The notes: generated from the sequence alone by a model not told the origin. Positions 37,363-45,441 are shown, counted from the stretch's first letter. The stretch is 64,000 bases of DNA from Dokdonella_A sp963834755 (GCA_963834755.1 CAWICQ010000012.1:928477-992476), one strand, 5' to 3'. Numbers and translations: made by a program.

Positions 37363-39732
37363 ATGCAACAAGCTGCGGCATTACACAAAGGGGCTTGGGC
37401 CGGGCGCCTGCTTGGCGCACTGACGGCAGTCTTCGGCGCGCTACTCACGGGCGGCGGTGCATGGCTTCTAGTACTCGGCGGCTCGGTGTACTACGTGCTC
37501 GCCGGCATTGGATATCTCGTCGCGAGCGTGTTGCTCTGGCGCCGTCGTGCGACGGGCGCATGGCTTGTGCTCGCGCTCCTTGGCGTCACGATCGGCTGGG
37601 CGCTTTGGGAGGTTGGCCTGAATTACTGGGCGTTGTTCCCGCGCGTGTTGTTGCCCGCGGGGTTTGCGCTGCTCGCACTCGCCGCAGCGTCATTTTTCTC
37701 TGCCAACGGTTTGCGGCGCACGATGGCGATTGCGGCGGGCGTCGTGGCCATCGCCATCGCAGTCGATTTCGGGATGGCGTTTGTTTCTCATGGTGTCGTG
37801 CTAAACGCGCCGGCTCGACCGTTCGTTGCCGCGCCGCCATCGGAGCAGCCTTCAGACTGGACGTCGTACGGCCGCACCAACGCGGGCGCTCGCTACTCAC
37901 CATTCACCCAGATCAATCGCGCCAACGTGGCGCAACTGCAGCCGGCCTGGACTTTTCGCTCGGGCGAAGAGCGCCCGGGCACCGACCAGAGTACGCCCCT
38001 GCAGATTGGCAAGATGCTCTACACGTGCACGCGCAACAATCGCGTCGTCGCGCTTGACGCCGATACCGGCGAAGTCCGCTGGCGTTACGACCCCGAAGTG
38101 CAACCGGAAGACTGGGCTCACTGCCGTGGTCTGGGTTACTACGAGGTGCCGGACGCGCCACAGCAGGGCGTGGGTGCGATGTGCAAACGTCGGATCTTCA
38201 CGGCAACGATCGAAGCGCAACTGATCGCCCTCGATGCCTCGAACGGACAGCTGTGCCGGGATTTCGGCCATGACGGTGTCGTCGACCTCAAGCAAGGCCT
38301 CGGTCCCGTCGAGCCCGGGTTCTATTTCCAATCATCCGCGCCGATCGTCGCACGCGGCCGCATCATCATCGGCGCCTCTGTACCCGACAACTTGAAGACT
38401 CAGGAGCCGTCGGGCGTGATCCGCACCTTCGATGCCCGCACCGGGGAGCTTGTCTGGGCGTGGGACATGGGCCATCCGGAGATGACGCGCGATCCGCCAC
38501 CGGGCAGCTACTACACGCGTGCCACGCCGAACATGTGGTCGACGCCAGCCTACGATGATTCCCTCGGCCTCGTGTACGTGCCGCTCGGCAATGAAACACC
38601 CGACTACTTCGGCGCCGCTCGCAATCCCGAGTCCGAGCGATATAGTTCTTCGATCACTGCGCTCGATATCGAGACGGGGCGCCCGCGCTGGTCGGTGCAG
38701 ACTGTGCATCATGACCTGTGGGACTACGACGTTCCTTCGCAGCCGGCGCTTGTTGACCTGCCCGACGGTCACGGCGGAACCGTTCCTGCGCTCTTTCAGA
38801 CAACAAAGCGCGGGCAGCTCTTTCTGCTGAATCGCGCGAGCGGCGATGCGATCTCACGCATTGTCGAAAGACCGGTGCCACAGCGCGGAGCAGTGCCCGA
38901 AGAGCACTTGGCGGCCACGCAACCCTACTCGATCGACATGCCTGCGATTGGCGCAGAACCCCTCGATGAGCACAAAGCCTGGGGCATGACCACGCTCGAT
39001 CAGCTGTGGTGCCGAATCTCGTTCAAGCAGCAGCGCTATGACGGTGAGTTCACGCCGGTCGGCCTTGATCCTTCTCTGCAGTACCCCGGTCCGTTGGGCG
39101 GGCTGAACTGGGGCAGCGTGTCGATTGATCCGCTGAACCACGTCGCCTTCGTGAACGATCTTCGTATGGCATCGACCCGTGTGCTCGTGCCGCGAGGCGA
39201 ATACGCCAAGTGGGCCGCGCGTTACCCAGAGTATGGACTTCACGGGCACGGCGCCGGGCTGCAGGCGCAGGAGGGCACCGCGTACGGCGTCTACGTTCAA
39301 TCTTGGATGTCACCGCTCGGCGTGCCGTGCAATGAGCCGCCACTCGGCACACTCAGCGCTGTGGATCTCGTATCGGGCAAACTCCTCTGGCAAGTGCCGT
39401 CGGGAACGACGAAGGACACCGGACCCTTTGGCATTGCAACTCATCTGCCGATGCCCGTGGGAATGCCGACGTATGCGGGCACGTCCGTGACCGCCGGTGG
39501 GCTGCTCTTTTTTGCTGGCAGCCAGGATTTCTATCTGCGTGCCTACGACACACAGTCTGGCGAAGAACTCTGGAAATACCCGCTGCCCGTTGGGTCGAGC
39601 GCGACGCCGATGACCTACGTGTCGCCCGAGACGGGCCGTCAGTACGTGGTCGTCGCCGTGGGCGGGGCTGCCCGCTCGCCCAAGACCGGAGACTACATGA
39701 TGGCTTTCGCGCTGCCGGAGCAGAAGCAGTGA
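37363..39732 (+). CDS. Membrane-bound PQQ-dependent dehydrogenase (glucose/quinate/shikimate type)
   Basis: An intact protein of 789 residues, the usual size of this family. Five N-terminal membrane spans (residues about 15-145, such as LLGALTAVFGALLTGGGAWL) are followed by an eight-bladed propeller in the periplasm: DWTSYGRTNAGARYSPFTQI, LDADTGEVRWRYDPEV, WSTPAYDDSLGLVYVPLGNE and HHDLWDYDVPSQPALVDLP, where the Asp/His region contacts PQQ and calcium. It oxidises a sugar or cyclic polyol in the periplasm and passes electrons to ubiquinone, which the bo3 oxidase encoded at 25.9 kb could then use. The start at 37363 is preferred over 37240 because it gives the family N-terminus and a short leader. 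No pqq synthesis genes are in the window. Confidence 0.92.
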   Translation: MQQAAALHKGAWAGRLLGALTAVFGALLTGGGAWLLVLGGSVYYVLAGIGYLVASVLLWRRRATGAWLVLALLGVTIGWALWEVGLNYWALFPRVLLPAGFALLALAAASFFSANGLRRTMAIAAGVVAIAIAVDFGMAFVSHGVVLNAPARPFVAAPPSEQPSDWTSYGRTNAGARYSPFTQINRANVAQLQPAWTFRSGEERPGTDQSTPLQIGKMLYTCTRNNRVVALDADTGEVRWRYDPEVQPEDWAHCRGLGYYEVPDAPQQGVGAMCKRRIFTATIEAQLIALDASNGQLCRDFGHDGVVDLKQGLGPVEPGFYFQSSAPIVARGRIIIGASVPDNLKTQEPSGVIRTFDARTGELVWAWDMGHPEMTRDPPPGSYYTRATPNMWSTPAYDDSLGLVYVPLGNETPDYFGAARNPESERYSSSITALDIETGRPRWSVQTVHHDLWDYDVPSQPALVDLPDGHGGTVPALFQTTKRGQLFLLNRASGDAISRIVERPVPQRGAVPEEHLAATQPYSIDMPAIGAEPLDEHKAWGMTTLDQLWCRISFKQQRYDGEFTPVGLDPSLQYPGPLGGLNWGSVSIDPLNHVAFVNDLRMASTRVLVPRGEYAKWAARYPEYGLHGHGAGLQAQEGTAYGVYVQSWMSPLGVPCNEPPLGTLSAVDLVSGKLLWQVPSGTTKDTGPFGIATHLPMPVGMPTYAGTSVTAGGLLFFAGSQDFYLRAYDTQSGEELWKYPLPVGSSATPMTYVSPETGRQYVVVAVGGAARSPKTGDYMMAFALPEQKQ

Positions 39733-39798
39733 TTCGCGCCGCGGAAAGTGCCTTGCGTTCCACGAGCATTCATCCGATCACCGACGAGGATTCATCAA

Positions 39799-39936
39799 AT
39801 GCAATACATCAGCACCCAATACGAAGTGTTTGTCTTTCTCGTCGGCGCGGGTCTCGCCTTGCTCGTCCCGATCGCCGCCTTTATTCAGCACACGAGGACG
39901 AAGAGGCCCGTCGCGGTCGTCAGCCACACTCTGTGA
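39799..39936 (+). CDS. Small single-span membrane protein
   Basis: Forty-five residues (MQYISTQYEVFVFLVGAGLA, then LLVPIAAFIQHTRTKRPVAV) with one strong membrane span and a basic C-terminus. It lies 66 bp after the PQQ dehydrogenase and could be a small partner of it, as several oxidase complexes have. No family is recognised. The composition, a clean single span and a sensible start support it. Confidence 0.45.
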   Translation: MQYISTQYEVFVFLVGAGLALLVPIAAFIQHTRTKRPVAVVSHTL

Positions 39937-39958
39937 TCAAAGATCCGGTGGATAGGGG

Positions 39959-41179
39959 ATGATCGCAACCCCGAGCCATTGCAGGCAGGCGGCAAATCCA
40001 CCGGATGGGTCGCGGGTCGACATATCGGCTGCTCTCGAGAGCATCGACTGGCTGACTAGTGATGAAGCCCATGACCTGGATGCGCAACGGCTCGTCGCAG
40101 AGCTTGGTCGTCGCTTGAGGCGCATCGGTATTCCACTCGATCGGCTCGTGCTTCACCTGAGGACAATTCACCCCGAAATTCGCGGCCGAACGCTGGCTTG
40201 GGCGCCGAACGAAGAAGTGGAAATCCACGACAGAGCGAATGGTTTCGAATTGTTGGCCCCGTTCGCGAGCAGTCTCTTGCAGCAGATCTCGGAGACTCGT
40301 GGACCTTTCGTGGTCCGGCTCGATGAATCCGATCGTCCGGACTGGACTGAAATCGACGTCTTCAAGGATCGTAATCTGGTCGAATTCGTCTTCCTTTCCT
40401 TACGGGATGCCGAAGGTGTCGTGGCCTCCACTGCCTTCTGTACCCAACGCGAGACCGGCTTCACCCCAGCCGATCTTGCGGCGTTGGAGCGGATAGTCCC
40501 GGCACTGCGCAATGCATGCGAACTACGCGTGGTACGAACGACTGCGCTTGCATTGCTCGACACGTATGTCGGAACCGGCACAGCGCAGCGCATATTCGCC
40601 GGCCACATTCGACGCGGCCAAGTCGAATCGCTCAATGCGGCTCTCATGCTCTGTGATTTGCGCGGCTTTACGGAGATGTCGAACCGGCTGCCCAGTCGGC
40701 GCGTGATCGAACTGCTCGACGCCTACTTCGATTGCGTCGTACCCGCAATCACCGCTGCCGGCGGCGAGGTTCTGAAATACATAGGCGATGCCGTTCTCGC
40801 GTTCTTCCATCACGACGACGCGGCCGCGGCGTGCATGGCGGCGCTTGACGGAGCTGTTGGCGCGTTGGCGAGTCTCGATCAATTCAGCGCGCCTGATGCC
40901 AAACTCCGTGCGGGTATCGCCCTGCATTACGGCGATGTCAGCTACGGGAATATTGGGTCCGGCCACCGACTCGATTTCACTTTGATCGGGCCGGACGTCA
41001 ACCTGCTGAGCCGCATCCAGACAGTTTGCAGTACGACAGGGCAACGTTTGTTGATGTCAGAGCGTTTTGCCGCACTGCTTGGCGGCTCGCGTGCGACGAC
41101 GATCGGTAATCATGAGCTCAAAGGCTTTCCCCGTCCGGTGCCTCTATATGGGTCGACAGACCGGTCTCTTCGAGATTGA
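39959..41179 (+). CDS. Class III adenylate/guanylate cyclase
   Basis: The 406-residue protein has an N-terminal GAF-like sensory region (about residues 30-200, FELLAPFASSLLQQISETRG, RNLVEFVFLSLRDAEG) and a C-terminal cyclase domain. The metal-binding Asp residues lie in LMLCDLRGFTEMSNRL and LKYIGDAVLAFF, and the dimer arm reads HYGDVSYGNIGSGHRLDFTL with IGPDVNLLSRIQ, where Asn and Arg stabilise the transition state. All key residues appear present, so it should be active. The substrate choice (ATP or GTP) is not certain. It is cytosolic, with no membrane span. It is a stand-alone gene 22 bp after the small membrane gene. Confidence 0.9.
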   Translation: MIATPSHCRQAANPPDGSRVDISAALESIDWLTSDEAHDLDAQRLVAELGRRLRRIGIPLDRLVLHLRTIHPEIRGRTLAWAPNEEVEIHDRANGFELLAPFASSLLQQISETRGPFVVRLDESDRPDWTEIDVFKDRNLVEFVFLSLRDAEGVVASTAFCTQRETGFTPADLAALERIVPALRNACELRVVRTTALALLDTYVGTGTAQRIFAGHIRRGQVESLNAALMLCDLRGFTEMSNRLPSRRVIELLDAYFDCVVPAITAAGGEVLKYIGDAVLAFFHHDDAAAACMAALDGAVGALASLDQFSAPDAKLRAGIALHYGDVSYGNIGSGHRLDFTLIGPDVNLLSRIQTVCSTTGQRLLMSERFAALLGGSRATTIGNHELKGFPRPVPLYGSTDRSLRD

Positions 41180-41651
41180 AACAGCGAGATTGTCAGCCCG
41201 CGATTCTGCTTCCTAAAACGCAGCAGGGTGGCCAAGGGGAAGCCCAAATTCTCTACCACATAGATTTCGCACCTACGATCGGGCGTTGGGAGTCATGTGC
41301 TTCGCGTGCAGGTCTGGTGCTTCCTGGGTTCAGGTCTCTTAAAGCGTCGCCACAGCGGCCGCTTGGCCCCGGCGTTCTGAGTGTCCGCTTCTGGCCATAG
41401 TTGCCGCTCGTTTCCAAGGGCTATCAGCCCAGAATCGAGCGCGTAGTAGGCCTCGCGCGCTTGGATCCGCTAATAGAAGTTTCGGATTGTTCGTAAGCCC
41501 CGTGGGCAAACCTCTGGCAAGTCGCCACGCGCACGCGGTCCGCTGATCAATTTGACCCTGGTAAGGATGGGCGACGCTGACAAGTGCCGGCCGCAAGCAT
41601 TTGCGATAGCAGCTGCCATGATGAGAGGCGACAGCGCTGGCGCCTGTTCGT
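41180..41651. other. Gene-free stretch at the left edge of the accessory region
   Basis: No reading frame of protein character on either strand. It leads into the TTCCCTG repeats. Composition is mixed. Confidence 0.4.
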
Positions 41652-41811
41652 TTCCCTGCTCGTTCCCTGCTCCTTCCCTGTTAGGTTCCCTGTTCCGAAC
41701 GCGGAAATTTGTCCGGCGGATCGCCGGAGACTGGCGTCCTGCTTCGCTTTCCGAGCTTTTCCGCACCGACAGAGGCGCGGAGAGACGCAAATTTCCCTGA
41801 AAATTTCCCTG
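41652..41811 (+). repeat. TTCCCTG repeats at 11-12 bp spacing
   Basis: TTCCCTG occurs at 41652, 41663, 41674 and 41686, steps of 11, 11 and 12 bp, and again at 41793 and 41805, a 12-bp step, followed by a CTGTTCACGGGAATTC block that pairs with itself. Phasing with the helix turn is typical of iteron-like protein binding sites. I recall similar TTCCCTGTT strings in intergenic DNA of rhizobia. Confidence 0.6.
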
Positions 41812-42133
41812 TTCACGGGAATTCGGTTGCGGAGACGGGTTCGTACGAATCTGCGCACACCGCCATATTTATATAATAATCAATAAGTTGTGTTTTATTG
41901 CTAGGTAGAGCCACCATCCCTACCAACAATCAAGCCGGCCTCGACCGAGCCGGCACGCCATAGCTCGAGATGGGTCGCGCTGGTTCAGTTTGCGCACTTT
42001 ACATCGTCGAAGATCGGGCGTAGGTTTTCCACAGGGCCGTCAAGCGGATCCCTCCGGGACACAAGATGTTGTGTTCCGACTTCTCTGCGCAGGTCGCTGA
42101 GACGCGCGCAGCTCTCCGATTGAGTTATCAGGG
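41812..42133. other. AT-rich spacer upstream of mqsRA
   Basis: Includes an AT-rich patch at about 41868-41905 (tatttatataataatcaata) unlike the surrounding GC-rich DNA, and no gene. The local drop in GC supports acquired DNA. Confidence 0.4.
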
Positions 42134-42150
42134 GTCAACCCCATGTTGAC
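42134..42150. promoter_or_regulatory. Upstream inverted repeat of the mqsRA promoter
   Basis: GTCAAC-N5-GTTGAC is a perfect 6-bp inverted repeat centred 31 bp before the main palindrome at 42164. The E. coli mqsRA promoter also has two palindromes, so this may be a second, weaker MqsA site. Confidence 0.4.
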
Positions 42151-42163
42151 GCCACAGCGTCGA

Positions 42164-42182
42164 GCTAACCATAATGGTTAGC
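42164..42182. promoter_or_regulatory. MqsA operator-like palindrome over the mqsR start codon
   Basis: GCTAACCATAATGGTTAGC is a perfect 9-bp inverted repeat around one base. Its core TAACC-N5-GGTTA equals the E. coli MqsA box TAACC-N5-GGTTA. It covers the ATG at 42174, so bound antitoxin would block transcription or initiation. Confidence 0.7.
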
Positions 42183-42509
42183 GATCAACCGCCCAAGAAG
42201 CGCAAGAGCTGCGAGTACTCGCTCGCGACAGTCAAGCACCTAGCCGCGGCGGGCAAGGTACATTTTGTCGGCACCGGTGTGCTCGATGACATCGAAGAAC
42301 TGGACATGGATGAAACGGACGTATGCGCGTGCCTATGTTCGCTTGGCCCAGCCAACTATCACGAGTCGCTCCAGTATCCCGGCTTGAAGTCGTGGCTCGA
42401 TGTGTATAAGGCAGTCTGGCGTGGACCCAATGGACCTGTGTATCTCTATATAAAGTTCAAGCTTTGGGGCGAACAACTCCATATCTATCTGCATTCATTC
42501 CATGATTGA
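42174..42509 (+). CDS. mqsR: MqsR-family mRNA interferase toxin, variant active site
   Basis: The 111-residue product aligns with E. coli MqsR along its length: YSLATVKHLAAAGKVHFVGT, LDMDETDVCACLCSLGPANY, KSWLDVYKAVWRGPNGPVYL and a beta-strand end (LHIYLHSFHD). MqsR cuts mRNA at GCU. In E. coli the catalytic residues are Lys56, Gln68 and Tyr81. Here the matching positions read His (NYHES for FYKSM), Leu (WLDVY for WQDVY) and Tyr (VYLYI), so two of three differ. The toxin may be inactive, or belong to a subfamily with another chemistry. The gene overlaps mqsA by 8 bases, toxin first, as in E. coli. Confidence 0.82.
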   Translation: MVSDQPPKKRKSCEYSLATVKHLAAAGKVHFVGTGVLDDIEELDMDETDVCACLCSLGPANYHESLQYPGLKSWLDVYKAVWRGPNGPVYLYIKFKLWGEQLHIYLHSFHD

Positions 42510-43140
42510 GCATAAGAATCGGCAGGCCGATCGTTGCCCGAGCTGCGAAGTAGGGTCGCTATTTCCGACTTCGTTCGTTCGAACAACGCACTTTCGTGGC
42601 GAGGAACTCCATATTCCAGGTTTCGAAGCCATGGAATGTGAGAAATGTCACGAGCGTTCTTATACCCCTGAGCAACTCGGCCGCAACCGCGTCCGTACAT
42701 CCGGCGCTCGTCGAACCGTCGTCGATCGGCAACGCAAAGCTGAAAACCTGCTGAGCGGTAGCGACGTGCTGCGAATACGGGAGAGGCTCCGACTGACGCA
42801 AGCCGAAGCCGCAAAACTATTTGGCGGTGGCGTGAACGCCTTCTCAAAGTATGAGCGCGACGAGGTCATACAGACTTACGCCACGGATTGCCTAATTCGA
42901 CTTGCCGAGATTGATCCCCCATTCGTACTCACGCATCTTCGTCGGTTCGCGGGCCAGAGTGAGCTACTACACACCGCGACGACTTCGCACATCACACGTT
43001 CGCAGGATTCGATGAACTATTTTGTCAATGCGGTTTTTGTCGGAATGAATCAACTCGCTCGGATTCCGACTAGGCAGGTCAGTTCAGCGCCTACCAAGAA
43101 TGAGGCCCCCGTAGAGCGAGCCGTCGTATGCCTAAACTAG
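42502..43140 (+). CDS. mqsA: MqsA-family antitoxin with C-terminal extension
   Basis: The 212-residue protein has an N-terminal zinc domain with paired CPSC and CEKC, and a helix-turn-helix domain (LRIRERLRLTQAEAAKLFGG, then GVNAFSKYERDE). In E. coli the recognition residues are Asn97 and Arg101 in GVNAFSRYE; here Asn is kept and Arg is Lys. That fits the nearly unchanged operator at 42164. Unlike the 131-residue E. coli protein it carries about 80 extra residues at the end (CLIRLAEIDPPFVLTHLRRF onward), of unknown role. It overlaps both the toxin gene and the next gene by 8 and 13 bases, so three genes look translationally linked. Confidence 0.85.
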   Translation: MIEHKNRQADRCPSCEVGSLFPTSFVRTTHFRGEELHIPGFEAMECEKCHERSYTPEQLGRNRVRTSGARRTVVDRQRKAENLLSGSDVLRIRERLRLTQAEAAKLFGGGVNAFSKYERDEVIQTYATDCLIRLAEIDPPFVLTHLRRFAGQSELLHTATTSHITRSQDSMNYFVNAVFVGMNQLARIPTRQVSSAPTKNEAPVERAVVCLN

Positions 43141-43655
43141 TCTATGCCTTGCTGGCCCAAGGCAGCAGCGTTGATCAGTCGACCAACGCCGTCTCTCTTT
43201 TCAACTTGGTCGAGGCGGTGGGGATTCCAGAGGATTTCTTCCCTGAAGATCCCGCGAATCTGAAAACAGGCGATAGGCCATCTCGTTCTTTGTTGCCTTT
43301 GGTCTTGGGACTGGCCATCGGTCGAGAATCCAACGCCGATCGATGTTGGATTCAGGATAAAAACCGCAGGCGGATATGTTGGGAATGTGGTGGTGGCACG
43401 CGTGAACGATTCTGACCCACCCGCACGCCTCGCATACTAGTGAGCACGGAGGCCTTCCCGGTAGACGTACCCGGCCTGTATGAATTTCAGCTCGTTGACG
43501 GCGACGAAATCCTCGCTCGCGTTCCTTTTCAGCGTCATGGCAATTCCAAAATCCGAATCTGCCGAAGCATCCGCCTGAGACTCGCCTCGGCATTGCCAGG
43601 GCGGGCGATGCTCGATGAGTTCGCGCGATGGCTGGTGATTCGAATGAGGCGCTGA
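43128..43655 (+). CDS. DUF6941-like protein coupled to mqsRA (frameshifted)
   Basis: The start MPKLVYALLAQGSSVDQSTN and AVSLFNLVEAVGIPEDFF resembles DUF6941-type proteins, which open with a conserved N-terminal strand and a statement of a shared LFNxxE block. Two later stretches in other frames fit the same layout: NPTPIDVGFRIKTAGGYVGN (around 43330) and VPGLYEFQLVDGDEILARVP (around 43470). So one gene of about 150-175 residues with two indels is likely. It overlaps mqsA by 13 bases. No function is known to me. The family call is tentative. Confidence 0.4.
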
Positions 43656-43871
43656 TTGTTTCCCTGCTGCACATCTATCCGGCCCGGCACCGCCCTTGCC
43701 GCGGAGGAACACGCCCGAGAGCGCGACGCCTACATAGAACCGGCCCGGCAAAGGTGCGACGAGTCTCGATACCGAACGGCACCGTGTATGGCGACGGCGA
43801 AATGGTTGCAATCAGGTTTTTGCGGCTTGGATAGGCCATTGGGTGCGCGCCTCCCGGCGGGCAAAGAGAAG

Positions 43872-43931
43872 CGGTCTCCGAGTGCTAGGCTGGGGATGCT
43901 TGACGTCCACAACTTGGCTACCCGGAGACCG
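43872..43931 (+). promoter_or_regulatory. Inverted repeat that can hide a ribosome site
   Basis: CGGTCTCCG at 43872-43880 and CGGAGACCG at 43923-43931 are perfect complements. The right arm contains the GGAG ribosome site of the gene at 43934, so pairing in the mRNA would block its translation. Confidence 0.45.
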
Positions 43932-43933
43932 CA

Positions 43934-44134
43934 ATGGCGAATGAAGATGCGCTCGCCCAGAACATCGAGGCGACGAACCGCCTCATAGAGACGCAGGCGC
44001 AACATCAGCTTGCGCTAGGACAGCTAATCCTCGCAACAATTCGTCTAACGTCCTGTCTACAGAAATCACCCGCTCTCGAGTCGGAGAAGGCAATGCTAGG
44101 GCAAGTGCTAGCGGCGCTGACGAGAAAGTCGTAG
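43934..44134 (+). CDS. Small helical hypothetical protein
   Basis: Sixty-six residues (MANEDALAQNIEATNRLIET, then QAQHQLALGQLILATIRLTS) preceded by GGAGACCGCA. The middle is a single amphipathic, coiled-coil-like helix with a Gln-rich start. It may oligomerise. No family is recognised. It lies in the accessory region and its ribosome site is within a potential hairpin. Confidence 0.45.
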   Translation: MANEDALAQNIEATNRLIETQAQHQLALGQLILATIRLTSCLQKSPALESEKAMLGQVLAALTRKS

Positions 44135-44236
44135 CAACAACCGTTCCTGCTGAATTAAGAGCGAAGCCAGGCGAGCGTTCTTAGGATTTTCACGAGTCTG
44201 ACACATGGTGCGCGTCTCCGACGGGCGTATGGATGG

Positions 44237-44569
44237 CTAGATTGCTAGGTGTCTGTGGTGGTTGCCCCGCTCGCCGCGTACTCTGTGGCAGCGCTGCCGG
44301 AGGCGTGGCGGAACCGGCCCAACGAGCGGGGCTTGAACTTCATAGCCTGCCAAGGCATCGAGCCAGCGCAGCCAATCGTCGATATAGGGATGCCCGCAAT
44401 AGTCGAGACCGCGCGCGGACGCTGGCGCAGGTTCGCCGAAGTCCCAGATCGCGGCGATAACGTCGGCTTCGTCGTCTTCGCTCTCGCACGGCGCCGAGGG
44501 CGGCGCGGGGACGTAGTACTCGCGCAGGATTGGCGACAGGCGCGAGAAGTCCGCGCGTTGTCGGCGCAT
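44237..44569 (-). CDS. Hypothetical protein of the phage remnant
   Basis: About 110 residues from the Met at 44569 (MRRQRADFSRLSPILREYYV) after AAGG. It is acidic in the middle (CESEDDEADVIAAIWDFGEP) and has a Tyr/Trp-rich stretch (YCGHPYIDDWLRWLDALAGY) suggestive of a folded domain. The last 30 residues are arginine-rich and may be out of frame. It follows the phage gene at 44574 on the same strand, with the stop of that gene overlapping the region upstream. Unknown function. Confidence 0.4.
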   Translation of the reverse strand: MRRQRADFSRLSPILREYYVPAPPSAPCESEDDEADVIAAIWDFGEPAPASARGLDYCGHPYIDDWLRWLDALAGYEVQAPLVGPVPPRLRQRCHRVRGERGNHHRHLAI

Positions 44570-44573
44570 CCTT

Positions 44574-44815
44574 CTATGCGTCGATGGCATTTTCTAATTC
44601 CTTGCGCCGCGCTACGCTATCCGCCCATGTCCGCGCGCCGGCCGCGTTCTTCGGCCACGGACATTCGCCGATGGCGTGCAATGGGGAACACTGCCAGGCG
44701 GGAGATGCAGCGCGCGGTCTAGCGCGAGCTCGTCACCAGCGCGAAACGCATCAATAGCGTCCGCAGAAAGTCTGCCTCTCTGCTGTTTGCGGGGTCGGCG
44801 ATGCAGTGTCGTCAC
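44574..44815 (-). CDS. Phage-associated small hypothetical protein (one frameshift)
   Basis: The gene starts MTTLHRRPRKQQRGRLSADA and IDAFRAGDELALDRALHLPP; after one indel near 44692 it continues PLHAIGECPWPKNAAGARTW and ADSVARRKELENAIDA. The LPP, then PLxAIGxCPWP and TWxxS pattern is one I associate with small proteins encoded next to phage terminase small subunits in alphaproteobacteria. It begins two bases after the stop of the terminase-like fragment, in the same direction, so it belongs to the same phage-derived unit. Confidence 0.45.
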
Positions 44816-44816
44816 G

Positions 44817-45024
44817 TCAGCGCCCCGAAGGCCGGCCGACTTTTTGCGGCGGGAGAATGTCCAAATTCAGCGACTTGAGCGCGGAGTGCATCGCAGCCCG
44901 CGCATCGCGCTCGCAAGCGACGGCAGGATTTGCGCGAAGCTGCTTGTAGCGATCTAGACACGCGATCCCGTGCTGATCGACGAGTGCCGCTGCCTCGTTC
45001 GCGCGGTCAAAACTGCGCAGCGCA
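44817..45024 (-). pseudogene. Phage terminase small subunit fragment (P27-like)
   Basis: A frame of about 68 codons reads LRSFDRANEAAALVDQHGIA, CLDRYKQLRANPAVACERDA, RAAMHSALKSLNLDILPPQK, VGRPSGR and then a stop. It looks like the C-terminal part of P27-type terminase small subunits. A TGA lies just upstream in frame and there is no start codon, so the N-terminal part is lost. The DNA is a prophage scar. Confidence 0.45.
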
Positions 45025-45227
45025 ACTCAAGCAAGAACCGAGCGGCCGCGTCTCTAGGTCATACTCCGCATGCAGCCGGGTCCACCATGCTTTGGCAGCG
45101 GGTGATAAGCCGGTTGGTGCGCGCGTTTTGGTGGAACTTTTCACAAGGAAAAACCGATCAGTTGCTTGTTGATGGACGCGAACGGTTGGGGAACGATTGC
45201 GCTGTCACAACGATCGAGGTGAACGGT

Positions 45228-45438
45228 ATGAGCCAGATGTTCAAAGTCGGTGATCACGTTCGCTGGAATTCCGAAGCCGGGGTTGTCAGCGGAAGGATCA
45301 TCAAGATTCACACGCGCGATACGGAGTACAAGGGGCATCCCCGCCATGCCAGCGTGGATACGCCACATACGAATCCAGAGTGACAAGACCGATCACATTG
45401 CCATGCACAAGGGCTCAGCCCTGCACAAGATCGCTTGA
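45228..45438 (+). CDS. DUF2945 (hypervirulence-associated TUDOR domain) protein, frameshifted
   Basis: The start MSQMFKVGDHVRWNSEAGVV and SGRIIKIHTRDTEYKGHPRH matches the small Tudor-like domain DUF2945. After an indel near 45365 it continues YEIQSDKTDHIAMHKGSALH, the usual end of the family. Total about 69 residues. The domain is a five-stranded barrel of unknown ligand. It ends three bases before the DUF488 start, a pairing I have seen in other proteobacterial genomes, so the two are probably cotranscribed. Confidence 0.75.
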
Positions 45439-45441
45439 GCC

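Noticed and set aside
41652..41811. CRISPR array
   Set aside because: The repeated unit is only seven bases at 11-12 bp spacing. CRISPR repeats are 24-37 bp with spacers of similar size, and no cas gene is present.
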